Below, in pieces: positions 1-8,424 of a stretch of 64,000 nt of DNA. Under the pieces are notes generated by a model. That model made no database searches and was not told the DNA's origin. It saw only the letters and a list, made by a program, of their open reading frames with translations. Position numbers and translations under genes: made by a program. Every line of letters begins with the position of its first letter. The first letter of the stretch is position 1. This stretch comes from Streptomyces sp. NBC_00654 (GTDB lineage: Bacteria; Actinomycetota; Actinomycetes; Streptomycetales; Streptomycetaceae). The stretch is taken from NCBI RefSeq assembly GCF_026341775.1, contig NZ_JAPEOB010000001.1, forward strand, positions 3,534,001 through 3,598,000. The letters are read 5' to 3'.

Positions 1-784
1 AGGTCACCAGCAGGATGACGGTCGACCACACTCCGGCCCTGCCGGGAGCGCTGGCGGAGTCCTTGACCTCTTCGGTGAGATTCACTGCCGACTCCCAGCC
101 CCAGTAGACGAAGACGCCCAGCAGCAGCCCGCTCGTGAGGGCCGAGCCGCCTGCGCCGAAGGGGTTGAGCCACTCGGCCGAGGGTTTGACCGAATCGAAC
201 GACGTCGTACCGGCGTAGACGCGGTAGAGAGCCACGATCACGAAGACCAGCAGAAAGGCGACCTGCGCCAGGATGAGAACGTTCTGCACCTTCGCCGACA
301 GCTCCGTCCCGATGACACAGACGCCCGTCATGACGAGGATCAGGAGCACGGCGAGAAGCTGGCGCACGAACGCGTTCTCCGCCCAGCTGTCGAGGCCGAT
401 GGCCAGCAGGCCGAAACTGACGGCGACGTCCGCCAGGGACCCGATCACCAGAACCCCGGTCATCGTGATGGCCCAGCCGCCGAGCCACCCGGTCCACGGA
501 CCCATCGCCCGGGTGACCCACGAGAATGTCGTGCCGCAGTCCTGATCGACCCTGTTCAGGTAGTAGAAGGCGGAGGCGATCAGCAGCATCGGCACGAACG
601 AGGCGAAGAGCACCCCCGGGGCGTAGATACCGACGAGCGCCACGATCGGGCCGATGACGGCCGCCACGGAGTAGGCCGGTGACGTCGCGTTCAGTCCGAT
701 GACCAGCGCGTCGACGAAGCCGATCGCGTTCGGCTTCAAGCTCGCCGGTGGTGTCGGTCGGGAAAGGCTGTCCGCCTCTGCCAT
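1..784 (-). CDS. APC-family amino acid permease, N-terminal 261 codons (cut by window edge)
   Basis: An open frame starts at an ATG at 782-784 and runs leftwards off the window without a stop. After a short polar leader it reads as successive hydrophobic helices typical of the amino acid-polyamine-organocation (APC) superfamily, with the family-typical first helix (ALVIGLNATSPAYSVAAV) and a later segment GVFVYWGWESAVNLTEEVKD, which resembles the helix-6 region of amino-acid permeases. It is therefore a cytoplasmic-membrane importer or exchanger of an amino acid or amine; the substrate cannot be read from the sequence. It shares its strand with the downstream-coordinate reductase gene (117-base gap), so the two may be co-transcribed. 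Confidence 0.85.
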   Translation of the reverse strand, partial: MAEADSLSRPTPPASLKPNAIGFVDALVIGLNATSPAYSVAAVIGPIVALVGIYAPGVLFASFVPMLLIASAFYYLNRVDQDCGTTFSWVTRAMGPWTGWLGGWAITMTGVLVIGSLADVAVSFGLLAIGLDSWAENAFVRQLLAVLLILVMTGVCVIGTELSAKVQNVLILAQVAFLLVFVIVALYRVYAGTTSFDSVKPSAEWLNPFGAGGSALTSGLLLGVFVYWGWESAVNLTEEVKDSASAPGRAGVWSTVILLVT

Positions 785-901
785 GCTCCCTCGCTCCGGT
801 CACAGGCCTGAAAGAACGAGCGAAATATACCGAGTCCATGGCATTTGGATGCTTCTGAGCGTGCCTGTCAGCCGGAAGCACCCGGATGCCATCGGGCACG
901 G

Positions 902-2122
902 TCACTGCTCACGCATGCCCCACGGTGCGCCGTACTCCGTCAGCAGATCGAGGAACGGCCGGGGCGGCATGGCCTCGGGGCCCAGCACTCCGCTGCCGCT
1001 CCAGGTGCCGCAGGCCATGAGTTCGAGGGCGGCGACGGGGTTGATCGCGGTCTGCCAGACCACGGCCTGGGAGCCGTACTCCCGCATGGACCACTGGTTG
1101 TCCACCACGTGGTACAGGTAGACCTCTCTTGGGCTGCCGTCCTTGACGCCCTTCACCCAGGTGCCCGCGCACGTCTTCCCGCTCATCCGCTCGCCGAGTC
1201 CGGCCGGGTCGGGCAGGCAACCGGCGACGACATCGCGGGGGGACACCGCGACCGGGCCCGATCCGCTGTTCACCCGGACGGGATCCGTCCGGTCGAGGCC
1301 CAGCTTGTGGAGGGTCCGGAGCACCCCGATGAACTCGTCGCCGAGACCGTACTTGAACGTGACCCGCCGGGCCTTCAGCCATCGAGGCACCAGGAGCACT
1401 TCCTCGTGCTCGACATTGACGCACTCCACCGGCCCGATGCCCTCGGGGAAGTCGAAGACCTCCGGCTCGCTGAACGGGGCAGTGGTGAACCAGCCCCGTC
1501 CCTCCTCGTACACGACCGGCGGGTTCAGGCATTCCTCGATGGTCGTCCAGATGCTGAAGGAAGGGGCGAACCCGTAGCCCTCCACGACCAGATCGGCGCC
1601 GTCACGAATGCCGATCTCCTCGATCTCGTCGAAGAGTTCGTCCGAGGCGTACCGGGCGAACACGTCCGAAAGGCCGGGCTCAACCCCCATACCCACCAGA
1701 GCGAGGCGGCCGGCCGCCTCCCACTCGGCGGCCCGTTCGAACTGAGCGTCCCCGAGCTTGACTCCGCACTCCTCGTACGGATGGGACGGGTGCGGCTGGG
1801 ACAGGGACATGGCCATGTCGAGATAGTGCGCACCGTGGGCCAGCGCCGCCTCGAACAGGGGCATGACGAAGCGGGGGTCGGTGGCGTTGAGCAGTACGTC
1901 GCAGCGGTGTTCTCCGAGGGCGGTGCGCACGGCCGCCGGGTCCGCGGCGTCCAACCGCGCGGCGGTGAACCGATGGCCCTGCTCCCCGAGAGCCTCGACC
2001 GCGGCCTCCGCCCGTCCGAAGTCGTAGTCGGCGACCGTCATGTGTGCGAAGAACGGCCGACGGGCCGCGATCCTGGTGATCGCCGTGCCCACGCCTCCCG
2101 CTCCGATCAAGAGGACCCGCAT
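902..2122 (-). CDS. Saccharopine dehydrogenase-like NAD(P)-dependent reductase
   Basis: 406 residues. The start at 2120-2122 (MRVLLIGAGGVGTA) is chosen because an AGGAG lies about 10 bases upstream and the dinucleotide-binding GxGGxG motif then sits at the N-terminus; longer in-frame extensions read as low-complexity Arg/Pro sequence. The body (GMGVEPGLSDVFARYA, later KTCAGTWVKGVKDGSPREVY) and the length match the saccharopine dehydrogenase / carboxynorspermidine synthase branch, which reduces an imine between an amino acid or polyamine and an aldehyde. The actual substrate is unknown. It lies just upstream of the APC permease on the same strand, so a joint role in amino-acid or polyamine use is an inference. 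Confidence 0.75.
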   Translation of the reverse strand: MRVLLIGAGGVGTAITRIAARRPFFAHMTVADYDFGRAEAAVEALGEQGHRFTAARLDAADPAAVRTALGEHRCDVLLNATDPRFVMPLFEAALAHGAHYLDMAMSLSQPHPSHPYEECGVKLGDAQFERAAEWEAAGRLALVGMGVEPGLSDVFARYASDELFDEIEEIGIRDGADLVVEGYGFAPSFSIWTTIEECLNPPVVYEEGRGWFTTAPFSEPEVFDFPEGIGPVECVNVEHEEVLLVPRWLKARRVTFKYGLGDEFIGVLRTLHKLGLDRTDPVRVNSGSGPVAVSPRDVVAGCLPDPAGLGERMSGKTCAGTWVKGVKDGSPREVYLYHVVDNQWSMREYGSQAVVWQTAINPVAALELMACGTWSGSGVLGPEAMPPRPFLDLLTEYGAPWGMREQ

Positions 2123-2364
2123 GGGTGCATCACTCCTTCTCCGTGCTGCCGCGGCAGTGGGCGCGCCCGTGCCGTCCGGTGGGGCGAGGACGGTAACAGC
2201 CGGACGGCCCGGTGGCGGGCAACCGTACGGGTGATGCCCTCGGCCCGGGGCGTCCGTGTTCCGGAGGTTCGTCCGGTCGGGTCTGCGCCCCATGAGAGTG
2301 CTAGCGTGCCGCGCACCATTAACTGGCTGACACGCAAGAGGTGTTGTGCGGGAGACTTCCTGGG

Positions 2365-5262
2365 ATGAGTGAGCTCATGGGTGCGGAGGGCGGCGCCGAG
2401 AACGACGAGGCGGACAGCGCGGAGAGCAGCGCGGCAGACAGCGCGGAGCGCAGCGCGGAAGACGGGGCGGAGGACGCGGCGGAGCGCGCGGGGCTGGGGC
2501 GTCATCGCCGTACCTACCGCCCGCAGCGCAGAAAGGCCTCCGCGTACGCGCTGCTCCTGCTGAAGCTGGCCCCCTTCTCGGCCCTGGCCTGCCTCCTGAC
2601 GATCCTCCTCGGGGCTTTCCTCGGCTGGGAGGGGTCCGTCGCGGCCGTTGTGGCCGAAGCGCTCGGCGGGCTGGCGCTGTTGGGGCCGTTCGCCGTCCGG
2701 GCGCTGTGGTACCGGCGGCACACAAAGGTGGAGTTCCGCCTCTACGAAAAGGGCCTCGTCGCGATTGCGGCCGACGCTACGGAAGCGGTCTATCCCTGGC
2801 AGTCGACCGCGGTCTTCACGAACGGTTCGCATCGCTACAAGCTGTCCAACCCCGAGGGGACGATCGTCACGCTCGGGGCGGCGGACCGTGGCCCCGTACT
2901 CGGCGGGGAGAAGATCCGGGGACTGCGCACCCGTACGGCGATCAGGGGCGCCCAGCTCCCCCAGGAGGGAGAGTGGGGGCCGGCGATCCGGCAGGGTGTC
3001 CGGGACGCACAGCTGGCCCCGACCATCGAAACGGTTCTGGGCGGCGGTGAAGTCTCTTTCGGGGAACTGGTGTTGAGTCAGGACGGGCTGACCGTCCGGC
3101 GCAGGCGCGGCCGGGACGACTCCACTGCCTGGGAGGACGTCGACTCGCTCTCCCTCACGGCGGAGGGCGGCCTCCTGGTCGCCTCTCGTGGCAGCGATTT
3201 CCCGACTTATTTCGCATGGCCCGGGTACCGGATACCCAATCTGGAGATCTTCCTCGACATCGCCCGTCAGCTGCGCGCAAGCAGGCCGCGGGCGGCACGC
3301 GCTCCGACCGTGCCGACCCCGACCGTGCCGACCCCGACCGTGCCGTCTCCGACCGTGCCGTCTCCGACCGTGCCGACCCCGGACGTGCCGTCTCCGACCG
3401 TGCCGACGCCGGACGCACCGACTCCGACCGGACCCGCGCCGGCCGCCCGCGATGACGAGGAGTCCCCGGACGACGTGCCGGAACTCCTGGGCCTGTACGT
3501 CACCTTCGGGGTCGGCGCCTGGGCGGCCTGGCGCCTCGGCACCCGGCAGGGGATCGACGGACTGGGGTCCGCACTCCTCGCCGCCGTCAGGGTGGTCCTC
3601 GGCGGATTCTTCGGGGCGGTCTTCGGCCTGGGCCTCGCGGCAGCCGTCATGATCGTGCCGAACGTCGTGGGTCTGCTGCTCGTCGAACCCCTGATCCGCT
3701 GGATCCGGCACCGCCGGTACGTCGCCGCGGTCGCCCTCGCCCTCTTCGCGGTCGTCCCGCCGGTGGCACTGCTCCTCTTCCTGTTCCGCGCCACCCCCTC
3801 CCATCTGGTCCCCCTGGTGGCGCTCCTCTTCTTCGGCGGCTGGACGTTGCTGCTCCTGGTGAAGCGGTGCGCCGGGTCCGAACGCCTGGTCGTGCGTCAC
3901 CTTCCGGACCTCCCCGGCGTGTTCCTGGTCGTCCTCGCCGTCGAGCAGCTCGTTTCCGGTGACGTACTGACCCTCACGCCGGCCGCCGGCCTCTTCTTCC
4001 CGCTCGCCATCTGGCTCTCCTGGCGCGGCTGGCGCAAGCTGAAGGAGTCGACTCGGCCGACGGTGCAGGCGGTGGCCGACATCGTCCTGTCCGTGGAACT
4101 CGGCCTGGTACTGACCGTGCTCATGGTGTGGCTGGCCAACGTACTGTCGTTCACCCCGCCCCAAGTCACCGTTGTGCGCGGCGTGGTGGAAAAGATCCAA
4201 GAACTCACCGAGGTGGACTGGCTGTACTGGCTGGCGGCCTACACGGCGCTGGCCGTCGGCAGTTACGCCGTACTACGCTGGCCGGACCGTGTCGCGCGGG
4301 TCGGACAGCGGCTGCGCCCGGCGCGCTTCGGCGAGTCCCGGCTGCCGCTGGGTATGACCGCCAACTTCGCACGGCGGTCCCTCTCGGGGATCAATGTCGG
4401 CATCATGGTCGCGCTGCTGTTCCTCGTCGCTCTGGCTCCGGTGTCCGAGGGCGCGTGGAAGCGGCCGGTGACCGAGAGGTACGCGGTCGAGGTCCAGCGC
4501 CGGCAGTACGCCGAGGGCGCCGCGGCCGCGTACAAGGAGATCCACCAGCAGGTCGTGGCACATCCCCGGGCCGCCGCCCGCCTGAGAGCCGTGATTCTCG
4601 CCGTGCACCGGGCCGCTCCTTCGCCACCCGGAGAGCCCGTGAACCGGACGGCGCTGGACATAGCCAGGCAGGTCGGCCGTTTCCAGGCCGACGCACTCGC
4701 TCTCGACGACCCGGAACCACAGCCCGCCCGGAGCCCGGAGGCCGACGACCTCGACGGCCGGCTCGATCAGCTCGACGAGAGCCAACAGCGCACCGCGGAG
4801 CGGGAGGAACAGGCCGACCGGTTCGCCGAGATGGCCTCCCTCGCGATCACCCGCTCCTTCGACGCCCTCGACCTGGGCGACAACCAGGCCGTACAGCTCC
4901 TCAAGGAGTACCTGGGCGGACTGGTGGAGGACGGCCCCGTGAAGAAGATCTTCCACCAGTACGGCGAAGGAATCGGCCGGCCCCCGCCCGACGGCGGCCG
5001 GCTCGTGCGCATCGACGTCCGCCGCCTGACGGCGGTGGCCTACGACCGCACCCGGGCGGCAGTCGAACGCGCCGACGCCGGCCTGCTCGTCTTCTACGGC
5101 CGGTTCGGCATCGGCATCCCCGCCGAGGACACGTCGTTGACGCCCGCGATCGACCTGGCGAACCAGCACCGGTATCTGCGCCAGGGCACAGGCCCCTGCA
5201 CCGGCTGCGTCAACTCCACGACCAGCGGTTCCCGTACGGGCGGAGGCGGTGGCCGCCGCTGA
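2365..5262 (+). CDS. Large multi-pass membrane protein of unknown function with Pro-rich linker
   Basis: 965 residues from ATG 2365 (GGGAG at 2350-2354); a GTG at 2341 is an alternative start. Order seen: an acidic Ser/Ala/Glu-rich N-terminus (about 1-45); two hydrophobic helices (about 60-105); a soluble region (about 110-305); a Pro/Thr/Val-rich linker built from five-residue repeats (about 313-355); a long block of about eight to ten hydrophobic helices (about 375-650) with one more near 680; and a charged, probably partly helical C-terminal region ending in a Cys-x2-Cys motif and a Gly/Arg-rich tail. I do not recognise the family. It is divergent from the reductase gene and closed by a strong hairpin, so probably monocistronic. 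Confidence 0.8.
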   Translation: MSELMGAEGGAENDEADSAESSAADSAERSAEDGAEDAAERAGLGRHRRTYRPQRRKASAYALLLLKLAPFSALACLLTILLGAFLGWEGSVAAVVAEALGGLALLGPFAVRALWYRRHTKVEFRLYEKGLVAIAADATEAVYPWQSTAVFTNGSHRYKLSNPEGTIVTLGAADRGPVLGGEKIRGLRTRTAIRGAQLPQEGEWGPAIRQGVRDAQLAPTIETVLGGGEVSFGELVLSQDGLTVRRRRGRDDSTAWEDVDSLSLTAEGGLLVASRGSDFPTYFAWPGYRIPNLEIFLDIARQLRASRPRAARAPTVPTPTVPTPTVPSPTVPSPTVPTPDVPSPTVPTPDAPTPTGPAPAARDDEESPDDVPELLGLYVTFGVGAWAAWRLGTRQGIDGLGSALLAAVRVVLGGFFGAVFGLGLAAAVMIVPNVVGLLLVEPLIRWIRHRRYVAAVALALFAVVPPVALLLFLFRATPSHLVPLVALLFFGGWTLLLLVKRCAGSERLVVRHLPDLPGVFLVVLAVEQLVSGDVLTLTPAAGLFFPLAIWLSWRGWRKLKESTRPTVQAVADIVLSVELGLVLTVLMVWLANVLSFTPPQVTVVRGVVEKIQELTEVDWLYWLAAYTALAVGSYAVLRWPDRVARVGQRLRPARFGESRLPLGMTANFARRSLSGINVGIMVALLFLVALAPVSEGAWKRPVTERYAVEVQRRQYAEGAAAAYKEIHQQVVAHPRAAARLRAVILAVHRAAPSPPGEPVNRTALDIARQVGRFQADALALDDPEPQPARSPEADDLDGRLDQLDESQQRTAEREEQADRFAEMASLAITRSFDALDLGDNQAVQLLKEYLGGLVEDGPVKKIFHQYGEGIGRPPPDGGRLVRIDVRRLTAVAYDRTRAAVERADAGLLVFYGRFGIGIPAEDTSLTPAIDLANQHRYLRQGTGPCTGCVNSTTSGSRTGGGGGRR
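3304..3438 (+). repeat. 15-bp minisatellite coding the Pro-rich linker
   Basis: About nine tandem 15-base units based on CCGACCGTGCCGACC, with variants ending GTCT or carrying GGAC, run through the membrane-protein gene. Each unit encodes the pentapeptide PTVPT/S or PDVPS, so copy-number change keeps the frame and alters only linker length. Confidence 0.9.
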
Positions 5263-5298
5263 GCCGAGGCAGTACGCCTCCGCTGAGCCGAGGCAGTA
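5256..5298 (+). repeat. Direct repeat spanning the stop codon
   Basis: Two identical 19-base copies (5256-5274 and 5280-5298) of CCGCTGAGCCGAGGCAGTA. The first copy contains the TGA stop of the membrane-protein gene; the second runs into the terminator stem. It looks like a local tandem duplication. Confidence 0.85.
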
Positions 5299-5346
5299 AC
5301 GCCCCAAGGCCGTACCGGGAAATCTCCGGTACGGCCTTGGGGCGTT
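5298..5346 (+). terminator. Strong hairpin terminator after the membrane-protein gene
   Basis: A perfect 21-bp stem (5298-5318 with 5326-5346) around a 7-base loop. It lies between the plus-strand membrane-protein gene and the convergent minus-strand SHOCT gene and could stop transcription from both sides. There is no clear U-tract, as is common in Streptomyces. Confidence 0.85.
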
Positions 5347-5387
5347 GTCGGCGGGGTGTGCCCGGGTATCCCGGGCGGTATCGCGCA

Positions 5388-5792
5388 TCAGGCGAGAAGC
5401 TTGGCCTTGGCCTTCTCGTACTCCTCCTGGCTGATGTGGCCCTTGTCCTTCAGCTCGGCGAGTCTGGCGAGGTCGTTCACATGGCTGCTGCCGCCGGCCC
5501 CGTCCTCCGTGGCCGCCGCCTGTCTCACGTACTGACGGAACGCCGCCTCCGACTCCTTGATCTGCTTGGTATCCCGTTCGCCCATGCTCCGGCCCCGGAC
5601 GATGAGGTAGACGAAAACGCCGATGTAGGGCAGCAGGATCACGAGGATCAGCCAGCCCGCCTTCGCCCAGCCGTTCAGCGAATGGTCCCTGAAGAGGTCC
5701 GTCACCACCTTGAACAGCAGGAAGAACCACAACACCCAGAGGAACAGGAACAGCATCGTCAGGAAGAGGTTCAGAAGCGGGTAGTCATCCAT
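5388..5792 (-). CDS. PLDc_N-like membrane protein with C-terminal SHOCT domain
   Basis: 134 residues; ATG at 5792 with GGAG about 9 bases upstream. Two hydrophobic helices at about 5-30 and 42-65, separated by the motif NGWAKAGW, match the short PLDc_N (cardiolipin-synthase N-terminal) module. The last 35 residues (LARLAELKDKGHISQEEYEKAK) are a textbook SHOCT domain, a short oligomerisation or interaction motif. No phospholipase catalytic domain follows, so it is not a synthase; a small membrane scaffold is likely but its partner is unknown. Confidence 0.85.
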   Translation of the reverse strand: MDDYPLLNLFLTMLFLFLWVLWFFLLFKVVTDLFRDHSLNGWAKAGWLILVILLPYIGVFVYLIVRGRSMGERDTKQIKESEAAFRQYVRQAAATEDGAGGSSHVNDLARLAELKDKGHISQEEYEKAKAKLLA

Positions 5793-5891
5793 GGGTGCCT
5801 ACTCCAATCACGCGTATGGTGATTTATTCATACATCTGCCCTCTTCGGGGCGCATCCGCAGGCGTCCGGATGGGGCACCGGTGCGGTCGGT

Positions 5892-6386
5892 TCAGCCCGA
5901 GAGTGTGTCCAGGAAGGCGAACAGCTTGTTCCGGGTGCGCTCCACCTGCTCTTCCACGGTCAGGGACTCGTCGAAGCGTGACCCGGGGGCGGGCACCTTC
6001 TTGCCCCGTACGTACAGCGAGCAGTCCAGATCGGTGCAGAGGTAGATCCCGACCGAATTCCCGTCCCGGCCCGCCTGGCCGCGCTTGCGGGCGGTCATCA
6101 GGGAGACGCCGTTGCCCGGGTGGGTGGTCAGACAGACCGAACACATGCTGCGGTGGAGGAAGCCGCGCTGGTGGGAGGGGAAGCGCAGGGTGATGCCGAT
6201 GAGCGCGCCCCGCAGTTCGGTGACGATGTAGCTGCGGTCCGGTGCGGAGAGGTCGCGCCAGCCCAGGAAGTCCAGATCGTCCCAGCGCCGCTCGTCCAGA
6301 TCGCGCGGAAGGGGCAGGCGCTGGGCCTCGCCCTTGGAACAGTTGACGAAGGACGCGCGGATTTCCCGCTCACTGACGGCTCTCAT
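5892..6386 (-). CDS. FBP-domain protein (EF-G-binding-like, treble-clef zinc finger)
   Basis: 164 residues from the ATG at 6386 (MRAVSEREIRASFVNCSKGE), which matches the usual N-terminus of this family; a GTG at 6404 would add six residues and no strong ribosome site separates the two. The C-terminal half carries two Cys pairs, CSVC and CTDLDC, that form the treble-clef zinc site of FBP proteins, the fusidic-acid-resistance-type EF-G-binding family. It probably binds a ribosomal factor, but whether this copy confers any antibiotic tolerance cannot be told. Confidence 0.8.
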   Translation of the reverse strand: MRAVSEREIRASFVNCSKGEAQRLPLPRDLDERRWDDLDFLGWRDLSAPDRSYIVTELRGALIGITLRFPSHQRGFLHRSMCSVCLTTHPGNGVSLMTARKRGQAGRDGNSVGIYLCTDLDCSLYVRGKKVPAPGSRFDESLTVEEQVERTRNKLFAFLDTLSG

Positions 6387-6461
6387 GAGGAAAACGCTAT
6401 TCACGCCTATGACCTACAGGCAAATGATTAATGTGTGTAGGGGAGTGGCCGACGGCCGGTC

Positions 6462-7361
6462 TCAGATGACGAGCCGCAGTGAGGTGGTGGCGATGCCGAG
6501 CCGTACGGTCTGCCCCCAGGTCAGCTCCAGGGCGTCGGACTCCATGCCGTCGCCGAAGACCACGATCCGGTCCGACTCGACCGTGAGCCGGAGCCCCTGT
6601 CCGGGGCTCAGTTCGCCCGCGACCAGGGAGGTTCCGGTCACCGGCGAGGGCCAGGCCTCGCGTACGAACCACAGCAGCCGCGGATCGGACGGGGCGGGCA
6701 GTACCGGTGTGCTGCCCCGCTCCAGCCAGAGCGAGCGGAGCCAGCCGGTGGCTCCCGTACCGGTGCCGACCAGGACGCCCGAGGAGGCCTGGGCCTCGGC
6801 GGCGGTCGCCCCGTCGTCGGGGCCCAGGCGGTAGCGCGCGGTCTGGTGGCCGGGCGGTCCGAGGTAGATCTCGTTCAGGGCGAGCAGCCGCTGGGTGTCG
6901 TCGGCGACGGCCTCCACCATGGTGAGCTCCTCCGCCCGGCCCCGGGGCGTGACGGCCGCCCGGAGCAGGGCGGCGGCGTCACCGGGGCGGTGGCGGACGA
7001 GGACGCCGGGGTTCCGCCCGGGGTCGCTGTCGATCCCGACCACCGGCTGGCCCGCGAGGTACTTCGCGGCGTTGGCCACCAGCCCGTCCTGGCCGACCAC
7101 GATCACCACGTCCTCGGGGGCGAAGAGGAAGCGGTCCAGATCCGCCCGCTCCACCCGTGAACCCCGCCACTGGAGCGGAACGGCGGCCGCCACATCGGCC
7201 AGGGCCCGTTGCGTACGCTCATGGCGCCGGGCCACCTCGTCGATCGACCGGCCCCGGCTGGACAGGAAGAACGCGGCCTGTCCGTGCGTCCCGTGCCGGG
7301 CGAGGAGTTCCTCGTACTCGGTGGTCCGGTGCACGAGCACCGCACGCGGGGCGAGGCTCAT
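6462..7361 (-). CDS. NAD-kinase-like protein with degenerate nucleotide motif
   Basis: 299 residues. The fold is recognisable as the NAD kinase/diacylglycerol-kinase type: a substrate-loop-like VVIVVGQDGLVANAAKYLAG, a central LNEIYLG, and SSGVLVGTGTGATGW. In true NAD kinases the first motif is GGDGT and the last is DGVxxxTPTGSTAY, so two key positions are changed here (GQDGL; GTGTGATGW). It may have altered substrate use or no kinase activity. The ATG overlaps the stop of the upstream SPFH gene by four bases (ATGA), so the two are translationally coupled. Confidence 0.7.
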   Translation of the reverse strand: MSLAPRAVLVHRTTEYEELLARHGTHGQAAFFLSSRGRSIDEVARRHERTQRALADVAAAVPLQWRGSRVERADLDRFLFAPEDVVIVVGQDGLVANAAKYLAGQPVVGIDSDPGRNPGVLVRHRPGDAAALLRAAVTPRGRAEELTMVEAVADDTQRLLALNEIYLGPPGHQTARYRLGPDDGATAAEAQASSGVLVGTGTGATGWLRSLWLERGSTPVLPAPSDPRLLWFVREAWPSPVTGTSLVAGELSPGQGLRLTVESDRIVVFGDGMESDALELTWGQTVRLGIATTSLRLVI

Positions 7362-8371
7362 GCCCGCGGTTCCGGGGCCGGCCGGCCGAGCTTGGAGAGC
7401 AGCCCGGTGAGGACGTCGGGGGAGAGCGTCAGGCTGTCGATGCGGGGCAGGTTCTCGGCGAGCCGTGTCGCCGCCAGGGCGTGCAGCGTCGCGGGATCCA
7501 CCTCCGCGTGCACCCGCAGCCAGGCCGCCTGTGCCTCGGCGCGCGCCGCTCCGGTGTCCCGGGCCGCCGCCGCCTCCGCACGGGCCAGCCGCACGGTGCG
7601 GGCCGCCTCGGCCTCGGTGCGTACCGCGTCGGCCGCCGCCTTCTCCTCGGCCTGGCGCCGGGCGTTGGTGCCGTTCTGTTCCACCAACTGCTCTTCCCGG
7701 CGGGCCAGTTCGATCTTGCTGGCCAGTTCGTTCTCGGCGATGGTGCGTTCCCGCTCGACCGCGACGGCCCGGCGTTCGTACGTCGCCCGGTCGGCCTCCT
7801 GCTGGATCTGCTCACGGGCCGGGGTGCGCAGGGCCCGCTCGACCTCGGCCTCGGGACGGATCGCCACGACGCGGACGGCCACCACGTCGATGCCGGTGGC
7901 GGGCAGCCGCGGTTCGGCGGCGAGGCCCGTGGCGACCCGTTCGCGCACGGAGGCGACCCCGTCCACGAGCGCGGCGGCGAGCGGTGTGCGCGCCAGGACG
8001 TCCAGCGTGTGCTGCTGTGCGGTCTCGGTGAGCAGGGTGGCGATCTGCTCCAGCGGTGCGCCGCGCCAGTCGCCGGTGTCCGGGTCCACGGAGAAGTCGA
8101 GCCGGGCCGCCGCCTGGGCCGGGTCGCTGATCCGGTACGTCACGGTGGCCTGCACGGTGACGTCCTGGAAGTCGGCCGTGCGGGCGTGGAACGCCATGGC
8201 CAGCTCGCGGTCGTTGACCGGCACCTCGGAGAGCGCGGCGGTCAGTGACCGGTACCAGAAGCTGACTCCGGGGCCGTCGTGGGCGAGCTTGCCGCGCTTG
8301 TGGTGGCGGATGTGGGCCGTGGGCGCGGAGCGCAGATGGCGCCAGCCGTAGCGCCTGGTGATGTCGGCCAT
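7358..8371 (-). CDS. SPFH/band-7 domain protein
   Basis: 337 residues; start ATG at 8371 with an AAAGGGGG upstream. Residues about 15-190 form an SPFH/prohibitin domain (TADFQDVTVQATVTYRISDP; VASVRERVATGLAAEPRLPA; DVVAVRVVAIRPEAEVERAL), followed by a long Ala/Glu/Arg-rich coiled coil (about 190-290), the flotillin/stomatin arrangement. No clear N-terminal membrane helix is present, so membrane attachment must be peripheral or through partners. The stop overlaps the start of the NAD-kinase-like gene, which implies a stoichiometric pair. A 53-base gap separates it from the SDR gene on the same strand. Confidence 0.8.
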   Translation of the reverse strand: MADITRRYGWRHLRSAPTAHIRHHKRGKLAHDGPGVSFWYRSLTAALSEVPVNDRELAMAFHARTADFQDVTVQATVTYRISDPAQAAARLDFSVDPDTGDWRGAPLEQIATLLTETAQQHTLDVLARTPLAAALVDGVASVRERVATGLAAEPRLPATGIDVVAVRVVAIRPEAEVERALRTPAREQIQQEADRATYERRAVAVERERTIAENELASKIELARREEQLVEQNGTNARRQAEEKAAADAVRTEAEAARTVRLARAEAAAARDTGAARAEAQAAWLRVHAEVDPATLHALAATRLAENLPRIDSLTLSPDVLTGLLSKLGRPAPEPRA

Positions 8372-8424
8372 GAGGGCCCCCTTTATTTCGTCAGTGCGAC
8401 GATAAGGGGTGATGCCGAATATCG

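Noticed and set aside
2107..4200. 697-codon minus-strand open frame opposite the large membrane-protein gene
   Set aside because: Arg/Gly/Glu/Gln-rich shadow with Arg-His-Gly runs produced by reading the Pro-rich minisatellite backwards; no ribosome site and no domain.
4273..5730. 485-codon minus-strand frame overlapping two real genes
   Set aside because: Antisense shadow that overlaps the terminator hairpin and the clear SHOCT gene; composition is typical of GC-rich antisense reading.
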